This document shows, in pieces, positions 32,883-42,067 of a stretch of DNA of 64,000 nt. Under the pieces are notes generated by a model. That model ran no database searches and was not told the origin of the DNA. It saw nothing but the letters and a program-made list of their open reading frames with translations. The translations under genes and the position numbers were made by a program. Source of the stretch: Haloarcula hispanica ATCC 33960 (lineage in GTDB: Archaea > Halobacteriota > Halobacteria > Halobacteriales > Haloarculaceae); contig NC_015948.1 of NCBI RefSeq assembly GCF_000223905.1, forward strand, positions 806,001 to 870,000, written 5' to 3'. Every line of letters starts with the position of its first letter. Position 1 is the stretch's first letter.

Positions 32883-34358
32883 TCAGTCCTCGCCTGCTGA
32901 CACCGGCCCGGCACTACCGGACTGTCCGGGCGTGCTTTCGGCGTCGGTTCGGTCCGCATAGACGATCTGCCAGCCGGTGACCCCCATGAACAGAAGCACG
33001 AGCGGTGAGAGAAAGCCGAAGAAGTAGTACGGTGCGTATTCCAGCGTCGGGACGCCGAGCGTCCCGGCCATGAACAGACCGCCGCTACTCCACGGGATGA
33101 GCGCACTCGTCGTCGTTCCCGACGCTTCGATGGCTCGGGAGAGATTCTGACTCTTGAGCCCCTGTTCGTTGTACAGATTACCGAGCGTCATCCCCGGCAC
33201 CACGATGCTCACGTACTGCTCCGCCGCGAGAATGTTCATCGAGACGGCGGACACAGCGGTGACGCCCGTGAGGCTCGCAACGCTGTGGCAGAGTCGCCCG
33301 AGATGGTGGGAGAGCACCGCGAGCACGCCGGCCCGTTCAAGCAGGCCGCCCAGTGCGAGCGCGGCAATCGCAATCGTCACAATCCACGCGCCGCCGGTCA
33401 GGCCGCCGCTCTCTAAGAGTCCGTTTACGAGTTCCATGCCCGTCTCTGGGGCTGTCCCGGACTGTGCCGCCGACCACGCAGCGCCGAATCCGGTTCCCTG
33501 CACGAGCATGGCGGTCCCAACGCCCGCGAAGACACCTGTCCCGAGCGTCGGCAGGGCTGGGATGCCACGCAGTGCAAGCCCAAAGGTCACGATGACCGGC
33601 AAAAACACGAGCGGCGAGACGACGTACGTGCTCTCTATCGCCGCCTGGATTGACGCAACGCGGTTGGCGGGGATAGCCCCAGCCGCTCGCAGCCCGAGGC
33701 CGGCGTACAGGACGACGGCAATCGTGAACGCGACGAGCGTGCCGGCCCGCATCGCGTTGATGTGTTCGTACAGGTCCGTGTCTGTCACTGCTGCGGCCAG
33801 GTTCGTCGTATCCGAGAGCGGGGACTGCTTGTCCCCCGTGTAGGCCCCGCTGAGGATGGCACCGGCGGTCATCGGCTCGGAAATACCCAGTCCCGAACCG
33901 ATGCCGATGAGCGCCACCCCGAGTGTCCCGGCCGTCGTCCAGGACGAGCCGACGGCGAAGGAGATTATCGCAGAGAGGATGGCCGCTACTGGGAGAAACA
34001 CTGTCGGCGTGAATAGCTCTAAACCGAAGTACATGAGGCTGGGAATCGTGCCCGCCTGAATCCACGACGCGATGAGCGCGTAGACGGTGAACATGATGAG
34101 AATTACCCGCATGCCCATGAGCAGGCTGCTGGCGATCCCGTCGTACAGGTCTTCCCACGACAGCCCGAGATGATACCGTGCGAACAGGCCGGTGAAGGCA
34201 ATTCCCCAGAACAGCGGGAACTGTGGGTCCAAGTCGAAGGCAATGAGGCCCACACTGAGGAACACAATCATTCCCGCAATCGGCACGAGAGCGGCACCCA
34301 GCGACGGCCGCTCAGCCGGATCGATATCGTCGAACAGCCGGGGTTCGAACTCGACCAT
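32883..34358 (-). CDS. nhaC: NhaC-type Na+/H+ antiporter
   Basis: 491 residues with about 11-12 membrane helices. The family motif around the cation site, G-S-S-W-T-T-A-G-T-L-G-V-A and G-A-Y-T-G-D-K-Q-S-P-L-S-D-T-T, is intact, as is the second S-M-N-I-L-A-A-E-Q-Y-V-S-I-V. It exports sodium in exchange for protons across the cytoplasmic membrane. The ATG at 34356-34358 gives a 30-residue cytosolic start. A TATAAATA box 131 bases upstream implies a leader of about 105 nt. Confidence 0.92.
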   Translation of the reverse strand: MVEFEPRLFDDIDPAERPSLGAALVPIAGMIVFLSVGLIAFDLDPQFPLFWGIAFTGLFARYHLGLSWEDLYDGIASSLLMGMRVILIMFTVYALIASWIQAGTIPSLMYFGLELFTPTVFLPVAAILSAIISFAVGSSWTTAGTLGVALIGIGSGLGISEPMTAGAILSGAYTGDKQSPLSDTTNLAAAVTDTDLYEHINAMRAGTLVAFTIAVVLYAGLGLRAAGAIPANRVASIQAAIESTYVVSPLVFLPVIVTFGLALRGIPALPTLGTGVFAGVGTAMLVQGTGFGAAWSAAQSGTAPETGMELVNGLLESGGLTGGAWIVTIAIAALALGGLLERAGVLAVLSHHLGRLCHSVASLTGVTAVSAVSMNILAAEQYVSIVVPGMTLGNLYNEQGLKSQNLSRAIEASGTTTSALIPWSSGGLFMAGTLGVPTLEYAPYYFFGFLSPLVLLFMGVTGWQIVYADRTDAESTPGQSGSAGPVSAGED

Positions 34359-34488
34359 TACCGCACCCCGTCGCGCCCAGCCGGCCGGACTCCGACATGG
34401 CTTTGGTTTGAAGCTGGGTGTTCCCGCCAGCCCTGTCGACACGCTCCGATACGCCTCTGCCGACCACCTGCGACGGCCCCGCGTGTCA

Positions 34489-34496
34489 TATTTATA
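34489..34496 (-). promoter_or_regulatory. TATA box of nhaC
   Basis: TATAAATA on the minus strand, the clearest TATA in this part. It lies about 130 bases before the ATG, so transcription should start near 34464 and leave a leader of about 105 nt with no obvious gene inside. Confidence 0.6.
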
Positions 34497-34563
34497 TCGG
34501 CGATAACCACAGGTGGGTTAAAACAGGCTCCATTCCGGCGTGGGCGTGAGGATTGGTAGCTTA

Positions 34564-35676
34564 CTACTGTCTGTCGACAGTGTGTGCGTCCGCCGGGTCG
34601 AAGCCGACTGTCACCGTGCCCGTCGGCGGGTCTTCGGCTCGTAACAGGATTTCTCGACCCTCCCAGTCGAGATGAACGCGTGTCGTCTCCCCGAGGAACT
34701 CCGCGCTCGTGACGGTCGCCGTCAGCGCGTTCCGGTCGGCATCGAGGGTAAGCCGCTCCGGTCGCACACAGAACGTGAGCCGGTCCCCGGCCGAGACAGC
34801 GGCCTCCGGGTCGCTGTCACCATCCAGGGCCACTGAGAGCGTCGTACTGTCGACCGTCACGTCCGCGATGGATCGTCCACTCTCGTCGCTGGAATCGTCA
34901 ACCCTGTCGGTCGACCGAACTGCCGTCACCTCACCGCTGAGGACGTTGTTGTCGCCGACGAAGGTGGCGACGAACTCTGTCGCCGGCTCGCGGTAGATGG
35001 TCCGCGGCGGCGCGACCTGTTCCGGCGTCCCGTCTCGCATGACTGCCACGCGGTCTGAGACAGCTAAGGCCTCCTCCTGGTCGTGGGTGACGTAAATCGT
35101 CGTAATGCCCAGTTCCTGCTGAATCTCGCGGACCTGCACGCGCAACCGTTCCCGGAGCTTCGCATCCAGGGCGCTCATCGGCTCGTCGAGCAGGAGCACG
35201 TCGGGGCCGGGGGCCAGCGCGCGGGCCATCGCCACCCGCTGTTGCTGGCCGCCGGAAAGCGTGTCTGGGTCCCGGTCCTGCATACCGTCGAGGTCCACCA
35301 GCTCCAGCAGCTCACGAACCCGCGCTTCGTCGCTGCCGCCGCCGGGCGGGTCGGAGAACGAGAGGCCGTAGGCGACGTTCTCCCCGACGGTCATGTGCGG
35401 GAACAGCGCGTAGTTCTGGAAGACGACGCCCACGTCGCGGTCCTCTGGGGGGACGCCGGTGACGGACTCGCCGCCGAACCGGACTTCGCCCTGCGTCGGG
35501 TCCTCGAAGGCCGCGATGAGCCGGAGCGTCGTCGTCTTCCCACAGCCGGAGGGGCCGACCAGCGTGAAGAACTCGCCGTCCCGAACGGAAAGCGACAGGT
35601 CCTCGACGGCGGTCGTCTCGCCGTAGCGTCTGGTGACGCCGTCGAGTTCGACGGCCGGCGGGGCGGTCCGGTTCAC
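34564..35676 (-). CDS. thiQ: ABC transporter ATPase, thiamine importer type
   Basis: 370 residues from a GTG at 35674-35676. It has Walker A G-P-S-G-C-G-K-T-T, Q-loop F-Q-N-Y-A-L-F-P-H, signature L-S-G-G-Q-Q-Q-R-V-A-M-A-R-A-L and Walker B V-L-L-L-D-E-P-M-S-A-L-D, then a C-terminal TOBE-type regulatory domain from about residue 245. It powers the fused permease encoded just upstream. TOBE-bearing ATPases also serve iron and polyamine importers; thiamine is inferred from the binding protein. The frame stays open far upstream inside the permease gene but is overlap. Confidence 0.85.
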   Translation of the reverse strand: MNRTAPPAVELDGVTRRYGETTAVEDLSLSVRDGEFFTLVGPSGCGKTTTLRLIAAFEDPTQGEVRFGGESVTGVPPEDRDVGVVFQNYALFPHMTVGENVAYGLSFSDPPGGGSDEARVRELLELVDLDGMQDRDPDTLSGGQQQRVAMARALAPGPDVLLLDEPMSALDAKLRERLRVQVREIQQELGITTIYVTHDQEEALAVSDRVAVMRDGTPEQVAPPRTIYREPATEFVATFVGDNNVLSGEVTAVRSTDRVDDSSDESGRSIADVTVDSTTLSVALDGDSDPEAAVSAGDRLTFCVRPERLTLDADRNALTATVTSAEFLGETTRVHLDWEGREILLRAEDPPTGTVTVGFDPADAHTVDRQ

Positions 35677-35701
35677 GGCAGCACTGTCCGACGGCGACTC
35701 C

Positions 35702-37555
35702 TTAGAACCCAACGTCGTCACCCCCCAGCCGGTCGATGAGCAGGAAGCTCGCGCTGGTGACCACGAGCAGGACGACGCCCATCGCTGTCGCGGGACCGAG
35801 CCGGCGGCCGATGAACCGCTCGATGGCGATGGGCATCGTGAACTGGTTCGTTCCCGAGGCGAGGACAATCGTCGCCGAGAACTCCCCGATAGAGATAGCG
35901 AACGCAAAGGCGGCCCCAGCGATGACCGCTGGCCACACGAGCGGCAGTTCGATGTCCAGCAGCGCTCTGGCACGCGGCGCGCCGAGCGCGCGGGCGGATT
36001 CGACCAGCGTGTGGTCGACTCCCTCGAGTCCGGGCGCGACCGTCCGGACGACGAACGGGTAGCCGGCGACGGCATGGGCGGCGACGATGGCGAGGCCGCC
36101 GCCGACGGCGAGACGAGTGTCGCCGACTTCGACGCCGAAGACGAGGCCTCGGAGCAGGCCGAGGCCGACGACGATGCCAGACACGGCCAGCGGGGCCATC
36201 GCCACGGCGTCGACGAGCTTCCGACCGCGGTAGTCCCGGGTCGTGAGGACGGCCACGACGACGCCCATCGGCAGGGCAACGGCGAGCGAGGCGACCCCGA
36301 ACAGCAGTGAGTTCCTGACCGCATCCCACGGCTGGACCTGGAACGCTGCGCCGGTCGTCTGGCGGTCGATGAGGAACTGATAGTTCGCCAGCGTCAGCCC
36401 CTCCGGGCCGCTGAGGCTGGCGAGCACCATGCTCGCTATCGGCGCGACGAACACCGCCAGCGCGACGACGGCGTAGACGGCGAGCCCCAGCCGGGGGAGC
36501 AGTTCCCGGACCGAGAACGACGGCGGTGTCAGCGGCCGCCGCGGAAGCGGTCGAATCCCCCGCGACCGGACAGTATGCTTGGCCTCGTACCGGAGGTACG
36601 CGTACAGCAGCCCCAGCGAGATGCCGAGTTCAATCAGCGCGAGGGCGGCCGCCTCGGCGTACTCCAGGTCTCGGATGAGCCGGTAGACGAACACCTCGAC
36701 GGTCGCCAGCTGGAACCCGCCCAGCGCGAGGACGATGGGGAACGTGCTGAAGGTGAACACGAACGTCAGTGCTGCGCCCATCAGCACCGACGGGTACAGC
36801 TGCGGGGCGACCACGTCGCGGAACGCTCGGACGGGGCTCGCGCCGAGGCTCCGGGCCGTCTCGACCGCACTGGCGTCGACGGACTCCCAGGCGGCGGTGG
36901 TCACCCGTGCCACGAGCGGGGCGTTGTAGAACGCGTGAGCGATGACGACGGCCTCCAGCGTGAACAGGAGATTGACCTGTCCCAGACCGAGCGCGCCGAG
37001 CACGGCGTTGAGCGTCCCGTTCCGGCCGAACGTGGCGACGAAACCGACGCCGACCATTATTGACGGGAGAACGAACGGGAGAATCGTCAGCGACCGGAGC
37101 GTCCGCCGTCCCGGGAACTCAAACCGGGCCAGCAGGTACGCCGCTGGCAGGCCGAGAGCGACGCTGGTGACGGTCGAGAGGGCCGCCTGATACGCCGTGA
37201 AGCCGATGACGCCCAGCCGCCGGTCCGACGACAGGACGCTCTCGATGACGGCCCCCACTGGTTCGCCGGCGAGCAACCGCGCCGGCTCTCCGAGGTAGAA
37301 CGGGTCCCGCAGTATCGAGACGAACACCCGGCCCGTCAAGCGGCCGTCGACGAGGACGCTGTCGATGAACACCGTCGCCACCGGGTAGTAGAAGATGCCA
37401 AGCAAGAGGGCGATAGTTGCGACCGCGAGCCCGACGATTGCCCGACGCTCGATAGTGTTGCGGACGGTCCGGCCCCGCTCGCGGGACGGACTGTTCGCTG
37501 TCCCTGTCGACCCCCCGCCGCCACCATCGGCACCGCCGTCTGAATCTCGGGCCAC
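35702..37555 (-). CDS. thiP: Fused two-domain ABC permease, thiamine importer type
   Basis: 617 residues, GTG start. Two permease halves (about residues 40-330 and 345-617) each carry six or so helices and one EAA coupling loop: E-T-A-R-S-L-G-A-S-P and E-S-A-R-A-L-G-A-P-R. The first 30 residues are a Gly/Asp/Ser-rich cytosolic tail. The fused form is typical of ThiP and ferric-ion FbpB permeases. It sits 12 bases after the binding-protein gene and 25 before the ATPase, as one operon. Confidence 0.88.
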   Translation of the reverse strand: MARDSDGGADGGGGGSTGTANSPSRERGRTVRNTIERRAIVGLAVATIALLLGIFYYPVATVFIDSVLVDGRLTGRVFVSILRDPFYLGEPARLLAGEPVGAVIESVLSSDRRLGVIGFTAYQAALSTVTSVALGLPAAYLLARFEFPGRRTLRSLTILPFVLPSIMVGVGFVATFGRNGTLNAVLGALGLGQVNLLFTLEAVVIAHAFYNAPLVARVTTAAWESVDASAVETARSLGASPVRAFRDVVAPQLYPSVLMGAALTFVFTFSTFPIVLALGGFQLATVEVFVYRLIRDLEYAEAAALALIELGISLGLLYAYLRYEAKHTVRSRGIRPLPRRPLTPPSFSVRELLPRLGLAVYAVVALAVFVAPIASMVLASLSGPEGLTLANYQFLIDRQTTGAAFQVQPWDAVRNSLLFGVASLAVALPMGVVVAVLTTRDYRGRKLVDAVAMAPLAVSGIVVGLGLLRGLVFGVEVGDTRLAVGGGLAIVAAHAVAGYPFVVRTVAPGLEGVDHTLVESARALGAPRARALLDIELPLVWPAVIAGAAFAFAISIGEFSATIVLASGTNQFTMPIAIERFIGRRLGPATAMGVVLLVVTSASFLLIDRLGGDDVGF

Positions 37556-37567
37556 AGTCGGTCGTCG

Positions 37568-38692
37568 TTAGTTCGAGGCGAACTGCCGTTCCCAGTCGGA
37601 GATCCAGCCCGAGACGGAGCCCTTGAGTTCGTCGTAGCCGAACGTGACCGGCTCCGGGGGCTCCTGAGCCAGTTCGGCGTAGTCCTCGGGGAGGTCGGCG
37701 GATTCGGTTGCCGGGAACTGGACGTTCCGGACGGCGATTTCGCCCTGAATCTCCGGGCGCAGCAGGAAGCTCATGAACTCCCGGGCGAGGTCGGGCGTAT
37801 CCGCTCCATCGAAGACCGCCATCCCTTCCGGGTTGGCGTAGCCCTGGTCGTTCAGGAAGCGGATCTGGTGTTCTTCCAGATTGGCGTCGTTCTGGTCCGC
37901 GAACACCTGGTCGGTGGAGTAGGAGACCACCATCGGGGCTTCGCCGCCCGACCAGGCGCTGTAAGCGTCACTCCACGAACCGAGTACCCGAACGTCGTTC
38001 TCTTGCAGGTCGCTCCAGTAGTCCAGATAGCCGTCCGGGCCGAACTGCTTGACCGTGTGCAGCAGGAACGCCCGGCCGGTAGCCGAACTGGACGGATTCT
38101 GCGTGATGAGGTCGCCGGCGTGTTCCTCCGCAAGCAGGCCGTCGAAGGTCTCCGGTGCTGTGGTCTCCGTGCCGTCGAACACCAGGCTGATGTAGCCGGT
38201 GTCGTAGGGGATTGCCCGGCCGTCGGGGTCGAACTGCAGCCCCGGTTTGATGTCGTCCTGGCCGGCCACGTCGCCGACCCCGGCGAACAGCCCGTCGTCG
38301 AGGTTCTCGTCGATCCGGACGAGGTGGTCCGTGTTCAGCCCGAGGTACATGTCGGCCTCGATGTCGACGCCGGCGTTCCGGCGCTCGATGTAGTGGTTGA
38401 CCTCGTTGCTCGGCGTCTGCCAGATCAGGCGGGCGTCGAACTCCTCCTCGAAGCGCTGTTTCACCCACGCGCCCGGACTCGTCGACGGCGAGTCGACGAA
38501 GGCGCTGTAGGTCCCGACGACGAGCGTTTCCTCTACATCGCCGGCGTCGCCGGTACTCGTCCCGGTCGCGGTTGACTCGTCCGTACTCGACGCCTCGGTG
38601 CTCGACTCGTCGCTACCGCCCAGCCCGGCACAGCCGGCAAACGAGACGGACACCGTCGCGCCGGCCGCTGTCAGGAAGGAACGTCTATCCAT
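37568..38692 (-). CDS. thiB: Thiamine-binding ABC lipoprotein
   Basis: 374 residues. M-D-R-R-S-F-L-T-A-A is a Tat-type start and F-A-G-C-A-G the lipobox, so the mature protein is lipid-anchored outside. A Ser/Thr-rich linker follows to about residue 50. The binding domain then shows the ThiB/TbpA pattern: F-E-E-E-F-D-A-R-L, D-M-Y-L-G-L-N, P-Y-D-T-G-Y-I-S-L-V-F-D, N-P-S-S-S-A-T-G-R and G-S-W-S-D-A-Y-S-A-W. It delivers thiamine or a phosphate ester to ThiP/ThiQ. No TPP riboswitch is seen upstream. Confidence 0.85.
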   Translation of the reverse strand: MDRRSFLTAAGATVSVSFAGCAGLGGSDESSTEASSTDESTATGTSTGDAGDVEETLVVGTYSAFVDSPSTSPGAWVKQRFEEEFDARLIWQTPSNEVNHYIERRNAGVDIEADMYLGLNTDHLVRIDENLDDGLFAGVGDVAGQDDIKPGLQFDPDGRAIPYDTGYISLVFDGTETTAPETFDGLLAEEHAGDLITQNPSSSATGRAFLLHTVKQFGPDGYLDYWSDLQENDVRVLGSWSDAYSAWSGGEAPMVVSYSTDQVFADQNDANLEEHQIRFLNDQGYANPEGMAVFDGADTPDLAREFMSFLLRPEIQGEIAVRNVQFPATESADLPEDYAELAQEPPEPVTFGYDELKGSVSGWISDWERQFASN

Positions 38693-38755
38693 TACTCCGT
38701 GGTCACACCCAGTGGTACTTAACGCCGGTGTTCCCGAATCCTAACGCGTCACCCC

Positions 38756-39154
38756 TCAAAACACCGCAACAGCCGTTATCACCCCGCGGTACTGCAGGAT
38801 GGTGACGGCGTTGTAAGCAACGACCGCGAGCGTCACCACGGCGAACAGGGCGAGAAACACCGTCGCGTTGTGTTCGGAGAGCAGTCGCCACCCGGCGACC
38901 AGCCACAGCATCGCCCCGAACTTCACCAGCCAGAGGCCCGCCAGCCCGAACTCCGCGAGCATCGTGCTGACGACGACGTTCCCCTCTTGCAGTCCGACCG
39001 TGAACCCAGTCATCGTCAGGAGGATGTCCCCGACTGTTGCGACGAGGATGACGGTCCAGAGTACTGCATGTGTGTGCGACAGGTGGTGTTCCCACCAGAG
39101 TGTCACCGCACTCTCGTCCGTCTCCGGGTTCGCTTTGCCGGGCATCACCGACAT
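38756..39154 (-). CDS. DUF5658 family membrane protein
   Basis: 132 residues with three to four helices. The first, A-V-L-W-T-V-I-L-V-A-T-V-G-D-I-L-L-T, is followed by G-L-Q-E-G-N-V-V-V-S-T and W-L-V-K-F-G-A-M-L-W, the pattern of DUF5658. Function unknown. The ATG at 39152-39154 was taken; others lie three codons later and six earlier. Divergent from the TIM-barrel gene. Confidence 0.75.
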   Translation of the reverse strand: MSVMPGKANPETDESAVTLWWEHHLSHTHAVLWTVILVATVGDILLTMTGFTVGLQEGNVVVSTMLAEFGLAGLWLVKFGAMLWLVAGWRLLSEHNATVFLALFAVVTLAVVAYNAVTILQYRGVITAVAVF

Positions 39155-39206
39155 ATTGGACGGAAACAGCATGAATACTCGGGCCAGTCGTGTCGACGAA
39201 GGGACT

Positions 39207-39217
39207 GTTTTATTTTC
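39207..39217 (+). promoter_or_regulatory. TATA-like box of the TIM-barrel gene
   Basis: GTTTTATTTTC about 27 bases before the ATG at 39240, which fits leaderless transcription. Confidence 0.5.
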
Positions 39218-39239
39218 GCCGTCGTGGAATCTCCCTCCA

Positions 39240-39896
39240 ATGAATATCGTCGGCAAGTGCCCGCCGACCACAGCCAAGCTCGACGCCGCGGCCGACCGAG
39301 GCTTCGACAGCGTGGAACTCCACCTCCGGCCGTCGGACCTCGACGACGTCGGGGCTACAGCGGCGATGGTCAAACAGTCACCCGTCTCGGCGGCGTCGGT
39401 CCACACGCTTCACGCCCGCCCGGACGATCCGGAACCGTTCCGCCGGAGCGATGCGCTTGCCGAGCGACTCGACGCCTATCTCGTTGTCCACAGCCAGTAC
39501 GCCCAGCACACGCACACCGCCCTGCTGGACAGCTACGACTTCGCCGCCCCCTGCGGCTACGAGAACAACCCTGGCGCGAGCCAGTTCTCGCTGGCGAATC
39601 TACTGCTCGACCGCGGCCACGACCTGGTGCTCGATACGGCCCACCTGTTCATGTCCGAGCCAGCGTATCTGGAGTCACTCTCGGACCTCTTGAAAAGCTA
39701 CGGCGACCAGATTCAGGTCGTCCACTTCACCGACGGAACGCTGTTGAACGACGGCCTCCCCTTCGGCGACGGGGAGATACCCCTCGAACGAACAGCCGAA
39801 ATTTTGGCTTCGGAGTTCGACGGCAACGTCGTGCTTGAGGTCATGCCCGACGACCAAGCCGACGCCCGCCAGCGCGTGCTGGAGTGGCTCAACTAA
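39240..39896 (+). CDS. Xylose-isomerase-like TIM-barrel (AP endonuclease 2 fold) protein
   Basis: 218 residues. A TIM-barrel rhythm of strand-helix units can be followed: F-D-S-V-E-L-H-L, S-A-A-S-V-H-T-L-H, Y-L-V-V-H-S-Q-Y, C-G-Y-E-N-N, L-V-L-D-T-A-H-L, I-Q-V-V-H-F-T-D-G and V-V-L-E-V-M-P. Metal-binding candidates are the His of V-H, Glu of Y-E-N, Asp/His of D-T-A-H and the final Glu. It could be a sugar isomerase, epimerase or endonuclease-type enzyme; none can be singled out. Confidence 0.82.
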   Translation: MNIVGKCPPTTAKLDAAADRGFDSVELHLRPSDLDDVGATAAMVKQSPVSAASVHTLHARPDDPEPFRRSDALAERLDAYLVVHSQYAQHTHTALLDSYDFAAPCGYENNPGASQFSLANLLLDRGHDLVLDTAHLFMSEPAYLESLSDLLKSYGDQIQVVHFTDGTLLNDGLPFGDGEIPLERTAEILASEFDGNVVLEVMPDDQADARQRVLEWLN

Positions 39897-40016
39897 GCGG
39901 CGATGGCGGCCGTGGTCTGGGAAAAGGTCATTGAGACTGAGGAATCCTTGTTCCGTCAGTGAATCAGGGCTCAGACACACCTTTTTGCCAGTCCGCACCG
40001 AGTGTGGTGATACGAC

Positions 40017-41129
40017 ATGGCAACCGACGTGCTCGATAGGGCGTACGACGACCAGGCGCAGGCGCTGGACGCCGATGGCGAGATCGTCGACCCGGACCTC
40101 ATCCCGGACCTCTCTGACGAGAAACTGGTTTCGATGTACCGCGATATGCGCTTTGCGCGGCAGTTCGACGAGCGGATGATAAGTCTCCAGCGGCAGGGTC
40201 GGCTCGGCACCTACTCCTCGCTGGCGGGCCAGGAAGGGTCTCAGGTCGGGTCGACGTACGCGCTGGCCGACGAGGACACAATCTTCTATCAGTACCGGGA
40301 ACACGGCGCGCTCGTCGCCCGCGGGCTCCCCTGGGAGTACGTCCTCTACTGGATGGGCCACGAAGCGGGCAACGCCGCTCTCGGCGACGTGAACGTGTTC
40401 CCGCTGAACATCTCCATCGGTGCACACCTGCCCCACGCCGTCGGGTGGTCGTGGGCGGCAAAGCGAAAGGGCGACGAGCGCGCCGGTATCGTCCACTTCG
40501 GCGACGGGGCCACCAGCGAAGGGGACTTCCACGAGGCGATGAACTTCGCCGGCGTGTTCGAGACACCAACGGTGTTCTTCTGTAACAACAACCAGTGGGC
40601 TATCTCCGTCCCGCGGGAGCGCCAGACCGCCAGCCAGACGCTGGCGCAGAAGGCCGACGCCTACGGCTTCGACGGCGTGCAGGTCGACGGGATGGACCCG
40701 CTGGCGACCTACACCGTCACCGAGGCCGCACGGGAGCGGGCCGTGGGAGCCGACGGACAGGAGCGGGGACCCGTTTTCATCGAAGCCGTCCAGTACCGCT
40801 TCGGCGCACATACGACCGCCGACGACCCGGACGTGTACCGGGACGACGCGGAGGTCGAGCAGTGGCGCGAACGCGACCCGCTGGACCGCATGGAGCAGTT
40901 CCTCAGGAACTGCAATCTGCTGGACGACGAGAAGATCGACGTGATGGACGACACCATCGACGAGCAACTCGGCGAGATTATCGACAACGCGGAGGCTCAC
41001 GCCGCTGAACCGACGGATCTCTTTACCGACGTGTACGCCGAGTCCACGCAGAACATCGACGAGCAGCAGGAGTACTTCGAGGCGCTCCGCGAACGCCACG
41101 GCGACGACGCCTTGCTGGAGTCAGAGTAG
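40017..41129 (+). CDS. pdhA: 2-oxoacid dehydrogenase E1 component alpha subunit (orphan)
   Basis: 370 residues. The ThDP motif runs from G-D-G-A-T-S-E-G-D-F to C-N-N-N-Q-W-A-I-S. Q-Y-R-E-H-G-A is the helix before the active site and Y-R-F-G-A-H-T-T-A-D-D-P the phosphorylation-loop region, where A-H-T stands in place of a Ser. The C-terminus is an acidic helix. The beta subunit, E2 and E3 usually follow, but the next genes here are unrelated, so this subunit must pair with a beta subunit made elsewhere. The substrate could be pyruvate or a branched-chain oxoacid. Confidence 0.85.
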   Translation: MATDVLDRAYDDQAQALDADGEIVDPDLIPDLSDEKLVSMYRDMRFARQFDERMISLQRQGRLGTYSSLAGQEGSQVGSTYALADEDTIFYQYREHGALVARGLPWEYVLYWMGHEAGNAALGDVNVFPLNISIGAHLPHAVGWSWAAKRKGDERAGIVHFGDGATSEGDFHEAMNFAGVFETPTVFFCNNNQWAISVPRERQTASQTLAQKADAYGFDGVQVDGMDPLATYTVTEAARERAVGADGQERGPVFIEAVQYRFGAHTTADDPDVYRDDAEVEQWRERDPLDRMEQFLRNCNLLDDEKIDVMDDTIDEQLGEIIDNAEAHAAEPTDLFTDVYAESTQNIDEQQEYFEALRERHGDDALLESE

Positions 41130-41171
41130 CCGACCGAGCCTGTTATTGCCGTCCCGTCGCTTCCGTCTACT

Positions 41172-41894
41172 GTGACAGAGTGGCCACCGGTGGACCCTGC
41201 CGACGCAACGGCCGTTGCACAGCAGCGTGACGAACTGGTCGCGGCGGTCCGGGACCACGCCGGACAGGTCGCCTACCAGCTCGCCCGGCTGGAAGGCGGC
41301 GACTACGGGCAGGCGGACATCGAGACCGACCGCGGCGAGTGGACCGTCAAGTACGAGGGCGGCGATCTGGAGTATCTGCGGTTCTCGCCGTCGCGCGGCT
41401 CGGACACGTACGTCATCTCGACCAAACAGCCACCCGAGCCGGAGCCGCTGGCCGCCGCACTCGCCGACTACGACGCCTTCGTCGAGGGGTTCAACGACTA
41501 CGTCGCGTCGCTCGACGGCGTGCTCGACGACGTATCGACCGAGTTCCCGGAAATTGCCACCACCGACGGCGTCGTGGCCGAGCGCGACCGTGTCCTCGGC
41601 CGCATCCGCGAGATTTGCGACCAGATTGCCCGGGAACTCCAGCGCTACGAGGGCGGCGACTACGGGACCTTCACCGACCGAATCGGCGGCACGCGCTGGG
41701 AACTCAAATGGGACACCGACGGCGCGTCGTACCTCCGGGTCGGCGGGAGCAACGGGCTCTATCTCCTCTCGCAGTACGAACCGCCGTCGGCCGCCGACAT
41801 CCGGGAGTACGCCCCCCAGTTCGCGGATTTCGTCGACGCCTACAACGACCACGTCGACGAACTGGAATCGGACCTCGGAACCGTTGAACTCTGA
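41172..41894 (+). CDS. Conserved protein with internal duplication
   Basis: 240 residues from a GTG at 41172. Two copies of one module are visible, at about residues 31-116 and 151-235. Each begins with a helix (A-Y-Q-L-A-R-L / A-R-E-L-Q-R-Y), then E-G-G-D-Y-G, a strand ending W-T-V-K / W-E-L-K, a strand Y-L-R, then a Q-x-P-P-x-P-like turn and a helix D-A-F-V-E-G-F-N-D-Y / A-D-F-V-D-A-Y-N-D-H. The copies are 119 residues apart. No catalytic residues stand out. It starts 42 bases after pdhA. Confidence 0.7.
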   Translation: MTEWPPVDPADATAVAQQRDELVAAVRDHAGQVAYQLARLEGGDYGQADIETDRGEWTVKYEGGDLEYLRFSPSRGSDTYVISTKQPPEPEPLAAALADYDAFVEGFNDYVASLDGVLDDVSTEFPEIATTDGVVAERDRVLGRIREICDQIARELQRYEGGDYGTFTDRIGGTRWELKWDTDGASYLRVGGSNGLYLLSQYEPPSAADIREYAPQFADFVDAYNDHVDELESDLGTVEL

Positions 41895-42067
41895 GTCGGA
41901 GCGGTCTGTCCTGCTCTCGGTAGCGTTCCGCTCGGTGAGCGTGTGGTGTGTCAATTCGGCCAGCGCTGTCATTTTCGCATAATCGCTTTACTGAAGTCGA
42001 ATTACCGTAGAATACCACCGAACAATATGTCGGCAGGGTTTTCAGGGGGCCTCACCCAAGCCGGGGT

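Noticed and set aside
38693-38760. TPP riboswitch before the thiamine importer
   Set aside because: Looked for the CUGAGA and ACCUGA-type core and a helix pair; neither is present in the short leader.
39675-41099. A 474-codon minus-strand frame across pdhA
   Set aside because: Antisense of a recognised E1-alpha gene; product has no domain.
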